DNA of 64,000 bases, from positions 4,774,001 through 4,838,000 of the forward strand of contig NZ_CP109467.1 of assembly GCF_036227325.1 (NCBI RefSeq), in the 5' to 3' direction. The notes beneath the pieces were generated by a model. The model was not told where the DNA came from. It worked only from the letters and a program-made list of their open reading frames with translations, and did not search any database. The translations under genes were made by a program, and so were the position numbers. This stretch comes from Streptomyces sp. NBC_01465. Lineage in GTDB: Bacteria; Actinomycetota; Actinomycetes; Streptomycetales; Streptomycetaceae. Numbering within the stretch: the stretch's first letter is position 1; every line of letters starts with the position of its first letter. Below, piece after piece: positions 48,948 to 56,965 of this stretch.

Positions 48948-48980
48948 TTGAGGACAAGCGGCCGAAGGTCGCTTGCGGGG
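48948..48980. repeat. 33-bp dispersed repeat, inverse copy of 5233-5265
   Basis: Begins TTGAGGACAAGCGGCCG and matches the reverse complement of 5233-5265 with one difference. The upstream CCGGCGCTTGAGGA also resembles 5445-5458. It lies between an Ltp-type thiolase gene and the sigma factor promoter. Confidence 0.7.
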
Positions 48981-49000
48981 GTGCATGGGGCGAAGCCCCC

Positions 49001-50185
49001 TTAATCCCGCCCCAGCACCACCGTCCCCGACGAGCAGAACCAGCCGCCCGTCCCCGACGCGACCGCCAGCTCCGGGAGCCGGCCGCCCGCCTTGCGGATC
49101 TGGCCCTCGCCCGCCTCGCCGCGCAGTTGCCGTACCGCCTCCACCATCAGGAACAGGCCGCGCATACCGGGGTGTTGGGCCGAGAGGCCGCCGCCGTCCG
49201 TGTTCGTCGGGAGGCCTCCGTCCCGCAGCAGGCGGCCCTTCTCGACGAAGGCGCCGCCCTCGCCCTTCGCGCAGAAACCCAGGTCCTCCAGGGTCACCAG
49301 CGTCATGTACGTGAAGGCGTCGTAGATCTCCGCCACGTCGATCTCCGCCGGGGTGACGCCCGCCCGCTCGAAGGCGAGCTTTCCGCTGACCGCCGCCGGG
49401 GAGACCGTGAAGTCGTCCCACTCCGACATCGTGGTGTGCGAGACGTGCTCGCCCGCGCCGAGCACCCAGACCGGCGCCTTCGCGCAGTCCTGTACGTACT
49501 CCTCGGCGACCAGCAGCACCGCGCAGCCGCCGTCGCTGCGGATGCAGCAGTGCAGTTTGGTGAAGGGGTCGGCGATCATCGGGCCCGACAGGACCTCGTC
49601 GACGGTGATGGGGGTGCGGTACATCGCGTCCGGGTTGGTCGCCGCGTTCGTACGGGCCTGGACGGCGATCTCCGCGAGCTGCTCCAGCGTCGTGCCGTAC
49701 TCGTGCATGTGGCGGCGCGCGGCCATCGCGTACTTGGCGATGAGGGAGTGGCCGTAGGGGACTTCGAACTGGAGCGGGCCCCGGGCGCCGAAGGAGAGGT
49801 TCGAGGTGCGGCGCTTGGCCTTGATGTCGGCGCGGGCCGTCGATCCGTAGACCAGGAGGACCGCATTGGCGTGGCCCGCCGCGATCGCGTCCGCCGCGTG
49901 CGCCGCCATCACCTCCCAGGTGGAGCCGCCAACTGCCGTGCTGTCGACCCACGTTGGCTTCAATCCGAGATACTCCGCGACCTCCACCGGCGCCAGTGTC
50001 CCGAGCCCCGCCGAGGCGAAGCCGTCGATGACGTCGCGGCTCAGGCCCGAGTCGGCGAGGGCGCGGCGGGCGGCCTGGGCGTGCAGGGCGTAGGGGGTGG
50101 CGTCGTCGACCTTGCCGCAGTCCGAGAGGGCGACACCGGCTACGGCGACCTTGCGCCTGGCTGCGTTGGCTATGGCAGGAGACAT
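49001..50185 (-). CDS. Thiolase-like lipid-transfer (Ltp-type) enzyme
   Basis: 394 residues of the thiolase superfamily, SCP-x/Ltp branch. The thiolase nucleophile Cys position is replaced (TAVGGSTWEVMAAHAADAI, about 82-100). NTDGGGLSAQHPGMRGL (about 338-354) and the downstream GxG region near SGTGGWFCSSG (about 379-389) remain. Lacking the nucleophile, Ltp enzymes of steroid degradation catalyse retro-aldol cleavage with a DUF35 partner rather than thiolysis. No DUF35 gene adjoins it. Palindrome copy 5 (50190-50204) overlaps the region where the ribosome site should be. Confidence 0.85.
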   Translation of the reverse strand: MSPAIANAARRKVAVAGVALSDCGKVDDATPYALHAQAARRALADSGLSRDVIDGFASAGLGTLAPVEVAEYLGLKPTWVDSTAVGGSTWEVMAAHAADAIAAGHANAVLLVYGSTARADIKAKRRTSNLSFGARGPLQFEVPYGHSLIAKYAMAARRHMHEYGTTLEQLAEIAVQARTNAATNPDAMYRTPITVDEVLSGPMIADPFTKLHCCIRSDGGCAVLLVAEEYVQDCAKAPVWVLGAGEHVSHTTMSEWDDFTVSPAAVSGKLAFERAGVTPAEIDVAEIYDAFTYMTLVTLEDLGFCAKGEGGAFVEKGRLLRDGGLPTNTDGGGLSAQHPGMRGLFLMVEAVRQLRGEAGEGQIRKAGGRLPELAVASGTGGWFCSSGTVVLGRD

Positions 50186-50189
50186 GAAT

Positions 50190-50204
50190 CTGACGGTACA
50201 TCAG
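50190..50204. promoter_or_regulatory. CTGACGG-type palindromic operator, copy 5
   Basis: CTGACGGTACATCAG, one mismatch in the arms, 5 bases upstream of the Ltp-type thiolase ATG (50185). The divergent acyl-CoA dehydrogenase has its own copy at 50266-50280. Confidence 0.6.
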
Positions 50205-50265
50205 ATTCGGACGGCCCGGACATGGAGCGTCCGCACCCTGTGCATCTCGCCCCCGCCGCTTTAAT

Positions 50266-50280
50266 ATGACGCGCCGTCAG
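50266..50280. promoter_or_regulatory. CTGACGG-type palindromic operator, copy 6
   Basis: ATGACGCGCCGTCAG, 20 bases upstream of the acyl-CoA dehydrogenase start (50301). The left arm is degenerate at its outer base and the inner TGACG/CGTCA is perfect. Confidence 0.6.
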
Positions 50281-50300
50281 ATCAGGAGAGGGGCCCGCCC

Positions 50301-51464
50301 ATGGATGCCGCCTTCACCGCGGAACAGGACGAGATCCGCCGTACCGTACGCGAGTTGCTCGCCAAACGCTGCGGTCCGGACGACGTCAAGAGCGCGGTGC
50401 GTACCGCCGCCGGATACGACAGCGAGCTCTGGAGCACCCTCACCCAGCAGCTCGGCCTGCCGGGCCTCGCGCTCCCCACCGAGTACGGAGGCGTCGGCTG
50501 CGGACCCACCGAACTCGCCCTGACCTGCGAGGAGACCGGCCGCGCCCTGCTCCCGTCCCCGCTGATCGCGACGTCCGCCCTCGCGGCCCCGCTGATCACA
50601 TCGCTGGGCTCGGAGGCCCAGCGCGCCGACCTGCTCCCCCAGGTCGCCACCGGCGCGCTGACCGCCACCCTCGCCGCCCCCCTCGGCCCGGCCCTCGGCC
50701 TCACAGGACCGGTCGACGGCGACTGGGCGGGCGGCGGGCGTGCGGGCGGGGTGCAGGCGCGCATCGTGGACGGGGCGTGGCGGCTGTACGGGCAGGTCGA
50801 GCAGGTCCTGTACGGGCACAGCGCCGGCCTCCTCCTGGTCGCCGCCCACGCGGGCGGCTTCGCCCGAAGCAGGACGCTGCTCTTCCTCGTACGGGACGAC
50901 GCCGCCGGCCTGGCCCGCACCCGGCAGACCGCCCTGGACGAGACCCGGCCGCAGGCCCGCATCGAACTCCGGGACACCGAGGCCGAGTTGCTCGGGGAGA
51001 GCGACGACGCGGACGTCCCCGCCGCGCTGGCCGCCGCCGGCTCCGTCGCGGGCGCCGTGCTCGCCGCCGAGGCGGTCGGGGCCGCGGACCAGGCTCTTGC
51101 CCGTACGGTCGAATACGTCAAGGAGCGCGAGCAGTTCGGGCGCGCGATCGGCTCCTTCCAGGCGGTGAAGCACCGGCTCGCCGACCTGTATGTGAGCGTG
51201 CAGGCGGCCAGGTCGGCGGCGTACTACGCGGCCTGGGACCCCTCGGCGGGCGGCCTCGCCCTCGCGCAGGGCCTGGAGGCGCTGCGCGTGACCGCGTCCG
51301 AGGCGATTCAGTTGCACGGCGGGATCGGCTTCACCTGGGAGCACGAGGCGCATCTGTACTTCAAGCGCGCGGCCGGGGACGATCTTCTCTTCGGGCCCGT
51401 GCACCGGCTGCGGGCGCATGCCGCCGACCGGGCCGGTCTGTTCGAGGGGAAGGTCGCGGTCTGA
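50301..51464 (+). CDS. Acyl-CoA dehydrogenase
   Basis: 387 residues. The domains are an N-terminal helical part (about 1-110), a beta-domain that is Ala-rich and carries a weak form of the flavin signature (TATLAAPLGPALGLTGP at about 119-135 instead of the usual CxxxSEPxAGSD), and a C-terminal part with EYVKEREQFGRAIGSFQAVKH (about 272-292, cited by position) and LHGGIGFTWEHEAHLYFKRA (about 336-355). It resembles the degenerate partner of heteromeric acyl-CoA dehydrogenases seen in steroid catabolism. Its stop overlaps the start of an F420-type oxidoreductase, and it is divergent from the Ltp gene. Confidence 0.88.
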   Translation: MDAAFTAEQDEIRRTVRELLAKRCGPDDVKSAVRTAAGYDSELWSTLTQQLGLPGLALPTEYGGVGCGPTELALTCEETGRALLPSPLIATSALAAPLITSLGSEAQRADLLPQVATGALTATLAAPLGPALGLTGPVDGDWAGGGRAGGVQARIVDGAWRLYGQVEQVLYGHSAGLLLVAAHAGGFARSRTLLFLVRDDAAGLARTRQTALDETRPQARIELRDTEAELLGESDDADVPAALAAAGSVAGAVLAAEAVGAADQALARTVEYVKEREQFGRAIGSFQAVKHRLADLYVSVQAARSAAYYAAWDPSAGGLALAQGLEALRVTASEAIQLHGGIGFTWEHEAHLYFKRAAGDDLLFGPVHRLRAHAADRAGLFEGKVAV

Positions 51465-51934
51465 TGCCGCCCGGAATCAAGCTCATGCAGAAGATGTCCT
51501 CCACGCGGGCCTTCGCGAAGTACGCCCCGCATTTCATCCCTGCGATGGACCGCACGGTACACAAACTGACGCGCGGCAAGGTGATGCTGAGCGCGCAGAT
51601 GCTGCCGGGGCTGATCCTTACGGTGAAGGGCGCCAAGTCCGGTCAGCCGCGCACCACTCCGCTGGCGTGCATGCCGGTCGCGGACGGGGTGTGGGTGCTG
51701 GTCGGCTCCAACTTCGGGCGCCCGGGGCACCCCAACTGGACCGCGAACCTGCTCGCCCACCCCGAGGCGGACGTGAGCTGGAAGGGGGCGGACATTCCGG
51801 TGCGGGCGCGGCTCCTGGAGGGGGAGGAGCGGGCGCTGGTGTGGGAGGAGGCGCTGAAGTTCTGGCCGCCGTACGCCACGTACCAGGCGAGGATCGACCG
51901 CGAGATCCGGCTGTTCCGGGTGGAGAAGCGCTGA
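51464..51934 (+). CDS. Deazaflavin (F420)-dependent nitroreductase-family oxidoreductase
   Basis: 156 residues from an ATG overlapping the acyl-CoA dehydrogenase stop (TGATG). Split-barrel protein of the Ddn/FDOR-A type: LTVKGAKSGQPRTTPLACMP (about 51-70), VLVGSNFGRPGHPNWTANLL (about 78-97), PEADVSWKGADIPVRARLL and the C-terminal PYATYQARIDREIRLFRV. Such enzymes use reduced coenzyme F420 to reduce enones, quinones or nitro compounds. Coupling to an acyl-CoA dehydrogenase hints at reduction of an unsaturated intermediate, which is an inference. Confidence 0.88.
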   Translation: MPPGIKLMQKMSSTRAFAKYAPHFIPAMDRTVHKLTRGKVMLSAQMLPGLILTVKGAKSGQPRTTPLACMPVADGVWVLVGSNFGRPGHPNWTANLLAHPEADVSWKGADIPVRARLLEGEERALVWEEALKFWPPYATYQARIDREIRLFRVEKR

Positions 51935-51954
51935 GGTCCCGGCCGCGGAGACGA

Positions 51955-51987
51955 CGACGGCGGATCACCCTGAGTGATCCGCCGTCG
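51955..51987. terminator. Bidirectional hairpin terminator
   Basis: Perfect 13-bp arms CGACGGCGGATCA (51955-51967) and TGATCCGCCGTCG (51975-51987) with a 7-base loop, between the convergent F420-type oxidoreductase (stop 51934) and TetR (stop 52018) genes. Confidence 0.88.
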
Positions 51988-52017
51988 GCGCGACAGGACG
52001 AAGCGAGCGTGCGCCCG

Positions 52018-52665
52018 CTACTTGACCGGCTTCTTGCCCGTGATGCCCAGGTGCACCAACAGGGCCAGGTTCGGCTTCAGTTCGGCCTGCTTGACGCCCC
52101 AGGTCTGGAAGCCCTTCTGGTGCGAGGCCACTGCGGCGAGCATCGCGACCAGGGAGCCCGCCATCGCGGCCGGGCTGACGTCGGCGTCGACCTTGCCCTT
52201 CGACTGGAGCTCCTTGACCGCGTCCGTAAGGGAGTTGGTCACGGAGTTGAGGATCTTCATACGGATCTTGTAGAACCGCTTGTCGCCTTCGGCGGCGCCG
52301 AGGTCGACGACCCGGAGGATGGCGTCGTTGCGGCGCCAGAAGTCGAGGAATCCCTCGACCAGTTCCTCCGCGGCCTGCCAGCCCGCCTTGCCGACCCAGG
52401 AACGGCCGGAGACGAGGGAGGTCAACCCCGCGCCCTCCTTTGCCATTTCCTCGGCGATCTCCAGGACGGCACCCTCGACGTCCGGGAAGTACTGGTAGAA
52501 GGTCGCGGGTGAAGTCCCTGCCTTCCGGGCCACGTCGATGACCTTGACGTCCCGGTACGGCGAGGAGCTGAGCATCTCGCTGAGGCAGTCGAGCAGCTTC
52601 TGCCGCGTCGCCTGACCGCGTCGACCGGCCACGCGGCCGTCGACGGTGCGTACTTGTCCTGTCAT
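52018..52665 (-). CDS. TetR-family transcriptional regulator
   Basis: 215 residues. The HTH is at about 20-65 (TRQKLLDCLSEMLSSSPYRD, VIDVARKAGTSPATFYQYF), with an all-helical ligand-binding domain thereafter. It sits at the edge of the acyl-CoA gene cluster, convergent with the F420-type oxidoreductase. A weak copy of the CTGACGG palindrome (52659-52673, CTGTCATGCCGTCAG) overlaps its own start codon, consistent with autoregulation. It is the only TetR gene in the window, so I infer it represses the genes bearing that palindrome. An acyl-CoA or acid intermediate is the expected inducer. Confidence 0.92.
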   Translation of the reverse strand: MTGQVRTVDGRVAGRRGQATRQKLLDCLSEMLSSSPYRDVKVIDVARKAGTSPATFYQYFPDVEGAVLEIAEEMAKEGAGLTSLVSGRSWVGKAGWQAAEELVEGFLDFWRRNDAILRVVDLGAAEGDKRFYKIRMKILNSVTNSLTDAVKELQSKGKVDADVSPAAMAGSLVAMLAAVASHQKGFQTWGVKQAELKPNLALLVHLGITGKKPVK

Positions 52666-52673
52666 GCCGTCAG
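52659..52673. promoter_or_regulatory. Weak CTGACGG-type site over the TetR start codon
   Basis: CTGTCATGCCGTCAG. The right half matches the shared palindrome exactly (CCGTCAG), while the left half is degenerate. It covers the ATG of the TetR gene (52665). Confidence 0.4.
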
Positions 52674-52758
52674 CTTACCGAGGGGTGATCGGAGCGCGAT
52701 TCGGCCGACTGCAAATGGGGCTCGGCCGGAATCTGACGGGGCCCCGCCACGAATAGTC

Positions 52759-52792
52759 TTATCAACAGCCTGTGGATTGTTTCTGTGGACAA
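52759..52792. promoter_or_regulatory. Cluster of DnaA-box-like 9-mers
   Basis: TTATCAACA (52759-52767), TGTGGATTG (52771-52779) and TGTGGACAA (52784-52792). The last is a perfect TTGTCCACA DnaA box on the minus strand. They occupy the 267-bp region between the TetR and VOC genes. There are too few for an origin, so DnaA-dependent control or chance is more likely. Confidence 0.45.
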
Positions 52793-52932
52793 GTCTTCGA
52801 GTGGGGGGCGAGTGCGGGGGATAATGGGCCATATGTTCGATTTGCTTGGCTGCGGGAAGGGTGGGGCGCCGCTAGCTTGGGGACAACGGGCGTGACGGGC
52901 GTCACAGAGTGTGGAGAAAGGACGGCCCTCCC

Positions 52933-53706
52933 ATGGCCGCATTCGCAGACGGACTGCCCTGCTGGGCGGACGCGCAGCTCGACGACGTGGCGGCGGGCAA
53001 GCGCTTCTACGGGGAGCTCTTCGGCTGGACCTTCGACGACAACCCGGACGAGAAGTACGGCGGCTACACGAACGCCTTCAGCGACGGAAAGCGCGTCGCC
53101 GCCCTGGCGCCCAAGCAGGACGGCCGCATGCCCACGGTCTGGACCGTCTATCTGGCCACCGCCGACGCCGCGGCCACCGCATCGGCCATCACGGAGGCCG
53201 GTGGGCAGGTGGTGCTCCAGCCGATGGAGGTCGCCCCGTACGGCACGATGGCCGTCACCATGGACCCCGGCGGCGCGGTCTTCGGGCTCTGGCAGGGCGC
53301 GGAGCACCAGGGCTTCGAGAAGCAGCGCGAGCCCGGCGCCTTCTGCTGGGTCGAGGTCTACACCCGGGTCCCGGAGGCCGTGGACGCCTTCTACGAGGAG
53401 GTCTTCGGGTACGAGGGCCAGGACATGCAGGACATCCCCGGCGGCTTCCGTACGTACTCGCCGAAGGGCACCGAGCCAGGCCCCGAGACGGCCGTCGGCG
53501 GGCGCAGCGTCATCGGCCCGGACCGGCCCGACGAGCTGCCCTCCTATTTCCTTCTCTACTTCCAGGTCGCAGACTGCGACGCGACCGTGGCCGCGGCCAC
53601 CCGGCTGGGCGGGCGGGTGCTGCAGCCGCCCTTCGACATTCCGTACGGGCGGATGGCGATCCTCAACGACGACCAGGGGGCCACGTTCGCCGTCCTCCAG
53701 GGCTGA
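52933..53706 (+). CDS. VOC-superfamily protein with two glyoxalase-like domains
   Basis: 257 residues from the ATG at 52933, about 10 bases after GGAGAAAGGA. Two VOC modules (about 5-120 and 133-255) each begin with a metal-ligand strand: CWADAQLDDVAAGKRFYGELFGWTF (first, cited by position) and CWVEVYTRVPEAVDAFYEEVFGY (second). Conserved endings are PGGAVFGLWQ and DDQGATFAVLQG. Streptomycete two-domain VOC proteins of this type are often called glyoxalase/bleomycin-resistance proteins. The substrate is unknown. Transcription is probably monocistronic, from the region with the DnaA-like boxes. Confidence 0.88.
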   Translation: MAAFADGLPCWADAQLDDVAAGKRFYGELFGWTFDDNPDEKYGGYTNAFSDGKRVAALAPKQDGRMPTVWTVYLATADAAATASAITEAGGQVVLQPMEVAPYGTMAVTMDPGGAVFGLWQGAEHQGFEKQREPGAFCWVEVYTRVPEAVDAFYEEVFGYEGQDMQDIPGGFRTYSPKGTEPGPETAVGGRSVIGPDRPDELPSYFLLYFQVADCDATVAAATRLGGRVLQPPFDIPYGRMAILNDDQGATFAVLQG

Positions 53707-53880
53707 GGGGGAGCGGGGCGCCCTGCCCCGATTGCACCGGGACACCCCGATCCGCACCCGGGTTCGCCACCACCGCCCCAGGCAGGAAGAATCAGGGTGC
53801 GCACCGCCGGGTGGTGCCCAGTGGTGAGACGCTGCACGGGGCTGCATTGACGCAGGGCCGTACGGGGAGAGGGCAGGCAA

Positions 53881-56256
53881 GTGGTGGAGCAGCTGACGCA
53901 GCACGATCCGAGGCGCATCGGCCCGTTCGAGGTGCTCGGACGGCTCGGCGCCGGCGGCATGGGGCTCGTGTACCTCGCGCGCTCGGCCTCGGGCCGGCGC
54001 GTGGCGATCAAGACGGTACGGACCGAGCTCGCCGAGGACCAGCTGTTCCGGGTGCGCTTCACGCGCGAGGTCGAGGCCGCACGGGCCGTCTCCGGCTTCT
54101 ACACGGCGGCGGTCGTCGACGCGGACCCGCGGGCGGCCGTGCCCTGGCTGGCCACCGCGTACGTACCCGCCCCCTCCCTCGAAGAGATAGTGAATGAGTG
54201 CGGGCCGATGCCGGCCCAGGCCGTGCGCTGGCTGGCGGCGGGCATCGCCGAGGCCCTGCAGTCGATCCACGGCGCGGGTCTGGTCCACCGCGACCTGAAG
54301 CCGTCCAACGTCCTGGTCGTCGAGGACGGGCCGCGCGTCATCGACTTCGGGATCGCGTCCGGGGTCTCCAACACCCGGCTGACCATGACGAACGTGGCCG
54401 TCGGCACACCCGCGTACATGTCGCCCGAGCAGGCCAAGGACTCGCGCAACGTGAAGGGCGCGAGCGACGTCTTCTCGCTCGGCTCGACGCTCGTCTTCGC
54501 GGCGACCGGGCACGCGCCCTTCCACGGGGCCAATCCGGTGGAGACCGTCTTCATGCTGCTGCGGGAGGGCCCCGACATCAACGGGCTGCCCACCGAGCTG
54601 CGTCCGCTCATCGAGGCGTGCATGCAGATGGAGGCCGTGAACCGGCCCAGCCCCGAGGACCTCCAGGCCCAGCTCGCCCCGCACCTCTTCTCGTCCGGGA
54701 GCGACGACAGCGGTACGGCGTCCGCGTGGCTGCCCTCGCGGGCCACCGCGATGATCGAGCAGCGCCGGGGCGGCCGCCCGCCCCAGCAGCGCCCCACCGC
54801 CCAGCCCTCGCCGCCGCCGCGACCGGCGTACCAGCCGCAGCACCAGGCTCAGGCCCAGCAGCATCAGCACCAGGCGCAGTCCCAGCCCCAGGAGCAGGGC
54901 GACTGGCGCATCGCGCCCGCCGAGGGCCCCGTCCGGCTGCCCGGCGCCCAGGTGCCGATCGGTCCCGGGCCCCGCGCCGCCGAGGTGCGCTCGCACGCGG
55001 TGGCGGAGGCGGGCCCCGCGACGGGCTGGATCCGGCCGCCCGGCGGCGGCGCGCTCAACGGGGCGGAGGCCGCGGTGGCCGCCCCGCCCGTCCCCGTACC
55101 GGCGCAGACCCCGGAGGGCTCGGCGCGCTGGCGGCCGTGGCGGTTCCGTATGTCCAACGACGTGTGGGGCACCCCGGTCGTCGACGAAGGGCTGCTCTAC
55201 GTCACGTCCTTCGAGGTGCACGCGCTCGATGTGGGCAGCGGCAGACGGCAGTTCAAGACCAAGGACGTCGCCTGGTCGATGGCGGTCTCCGGCGGCCGCA
55301 TCCACGCCTCCGACGGCCCCACGCTCTATGCCTTGGATGCCAAGGACGGCACGGACCGCTGGCGGCTGCAGACCGACGCCTGGGTGTACGCGCTGCGGGC
55401 CGACCGGGGCACGGTGCTCACGGCGACGCGCGGCGGCGGCGTCCAGGCCTGGGAGGCGTCCAACGGCGAGAAGCTGTGGGAACTGACCGGCGCCCAGACG
55501 GACTTCGAGACCCCGGAGGCGGGCCCTGTCCTCGACGCGGACACGGTGTACGTGTGGAAGGACGCCCGGCTGTACGCGCTCGACGCCCGTACGGGATCCG
55601 AGCGCTGGTCCTACCCGGTCGGCGACGCGGCCTCCTGCGGCGGGGTCCCGGTGCGGCTGGCCCCGGCTGCTGATGGCTATGTGTACGTCTCCGCCGGGAC
55701 CAGGGTCCTGGCGGTCGACCGGGCGACGGGCCATGTGCGCTGGCACTTCGAGGCCCCGGCGGTCTTCCTGTCGCCGCCCGCCTTCGCCCCGGGCCCGGCG
55801 GTGGCCGGGGGCGGGGTGTACCTCGCGGACTACCTCGGCACGGTCTACGCGCTGGACGCGTCGACCGGCAAGGACCGCTGGCGCATCGCGACCGAATCCC
55901 GCCAGTCGGTGGAGCCGGTCCTGGTCGCCGACGGCAACGTGCATGTGGGCAGCGGGAGCGCGCTCTACACGCTGGACGCGGTGACGGGCACGCCGAAGTG
56001 GCGGTTCGCTGCGGGCGGCGAGGTCGTCGGCGCTCCGGTGGTGGCCGAGGGCCGACTGCACTTCGGGTCCGCCGACCACTGTCTGTACACGCTGGATGCG
56101 GCGGGCGGCCAGCTGCGGTGGAAGCTGGCGACGGGCGGGGAGATCACGGGGTCGCCGGTGGCGAAGGCGGGTGTCGTGTACGCGTGCAGCAAGGACCGGT
56201 GCGTGTACGCGCTGGACGCGGTGAAGGGGACGGGGACGGGCGGCGGCCGGAGCTAG
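53881..56256 (+). CDS. Serine/threonine protein kinase with PQQ beta-propeller
   Basis: 791 residues from a GTG. The next codon is also GTG. The kinase domain (about 13-270) has LGAGGMGLVYLA (22-33), Lys44 in VAIKTV, HRDLKPSN (136-143), DFG (155-157) and SPEQ, all intact. A Pro/Gln-rich linker (about 300-405, HQAQAQQHQHQAQSQPQEQ) is followed by about seven to eight PQQ repeats (about 420-785), recognisable by recurrent YALDA-x-T/D-G blocks, forming a beta-propeller sensor. There is no membrane helix between them. PQQ-kinases are common in Streptomyces. The ligand is unknown. Confidence 0.92.
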   Translation: MVEQLTQHDPRRIGPFEVLGRLGAGGMGLVYLARSASGRRVAIKTVRTELAEDQLFRVRFTREVEAARAVSGFYTAAVVDADPRAAVPWLATAYVPAPSLEEIVNECGPMPAQAVRWLAAGIAEALQSIHGAGLVHRDLKPSNVLVVEDGPRVIDFGIASGVSNTRLTMTNVAVGTPAYMSPEQAKDSRNVKGASDVFSLGSTLVFAATGHAPFHGANPVETVFMLLREGPDINGLPTELRPLIEACMQMEAVNRPSPEDLQAQLAPHLFSSGSDDSGTASAWLPSRATAMIEQRRGGRPPQQRPTAQPSPPPRPAYQPQHQAQAQQHQHQAQSQPQEQGDWRIAPAEGPVRLPGAQVPIGPGPRAAEVRSHAVAEAGPATGWIRPPGGGALNGAEAAVAAPPVPVPAQTPEGSARWRPWRFRMSNDVWGTPVVDEGLLYVTSFEVHALDVGSGRRQFKTKDVAWSMAVSGGRIHASDGPTLYALDAKDGTDRWRLQTDAWVYALRADRGTVLTATRGGGVQAWEASNGEKLWELTGAQTDFETPEAGPVLDADTVYVWKDARLYALDARTGSERWSYPVGDAASCGGVPVRLAPAADGYVYVSAGTRVLAVDRATGHVRWHFEAPAVFLSPPAFAPGPAVAGGGVYLADYLGTVYALDASTGKDRWRIATESRQSVEPVLVADGNVHVGSGSALYTLDAVTGTPKWRFAAGGEVVGAPVVAEGRLHFGSADHCLYTLDAAGGQLRWKLATGGEITGSPVAKAGVVYACSKDRCVYALDAVKGTGTGGGRS

Positions 56257-56262
56257 TGGGGG

Positions 56263-56889
56263 TCAGTCGTCCTTGCGGGCGGGCCACTGCTGGACCGGCT
56301 GGGTCTGGGTGTCGTGCTGCTGCGGCGGCTCGGGTTCGGTCAGCTCCGGGGGCAGGTCGCTGGAGCTGAAGGAGCCGGTGTCGGCCTCGGGCTGGTACTG
56401 GTAATCGGGCTGCGGCTCGGGCTGAGCGGCGTACGGCTCGGGTGCGTACACCGGTGCGTGCTGCGGCGCACGGCTGCCGCGGCCGCTCATCACCGCCGCG
56501 CCCACGAGGAGCAGGACACCGCCGCCGAGGGCGTTCGCGACGCCCTGGCCGAGGCCGGTGCCGTTGGAGCTGAGGGAGAGGCTGCTCTCGACCTGGTACT
56601 GGCGGACCATCCAGAGGACCGCGAACCCGAGCGTGACCAGGCCTGCGACGCCGACCAGGAGCCGGGAGCGGAGGACGACGCCGACCAGGGCCAGGAGCGC
56701 CGCGAAGGCGAAGGGCAGCAGGATCGATCCGGCGATGGACGACTTGGTGGCGGTGATGCCGTTGAAGAGGTCCTGGATCCGGTAGGCGCTGCCGTGGCGG
56801 CCGTCGTACCAAGCTTGGAAGGGGCTGTATACGGCGGCCGCCGCGCCAATCAGAGCCACGGCCGAGCCGAGGACGTTGCGGATCATCAT
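56263..56889 (-). CDS. Hypothetical membrane protein with a proline/glutamine-rich tail
   Basis: 208 residues with four hydrophobic segments (about 4-22, 48-68, 73-94 and 114-134). A soluble C-terminal tail follows that is rich in Pro, Gln, Tyr and acidic residues (about 140-208, QPDYQYQPEAD). I recognise no family with certainty. It resembles streptomycete four-TM proteins of unknown function. The gene is convergent with the PQQ-kinase, 6 bases from its stop, and divergent from the winged-helix protein gene. ATG codons at 56889 and 56886 are both possible starts. Confidence 0.7.
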   Translation of the reverse strand: MMIRNVLGSAVALIGAAAAVYSPFQAWYDGRHGSAYRIQDLFNGITATKSSIAGSILLPFAFAALLALVGVVLRSRLLVGVAGLVTLGFAVLWMVRQYQVESSLSLSSNGTGLGQGVANALGGGVLLLVGAAVMSGRGSRAPQHAPVYAPEPYAAQPEPQPDYQYQPEADTGSFSSSDLPPELTEPEPPQQHDTQTQPVQQWPARKDD

Positions 56890-56965
56890 CAGCCTCCAGG
56901 CGGCAGCTCTTGATCACGACGTTACGCCGGGTGCGGGTACCCCGCGCGGCGGAGAACATGGCTCC

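Noticed and set aside
52759..52792. Possible replication origin from clustered DnaA boxes
   Set aside because: Only one perfect box is present, and no dnaA, dnaN or other origin genes are nearby.
52762..56079. A very long open frame on the minus strand opposite the VOC and PQQ-kinase genes
   Set aside because: It is antisense to two well-supported genes, has low-complexity Arg/Gly/Pro composition and no family pattern. It arises from the third-position GC bias.
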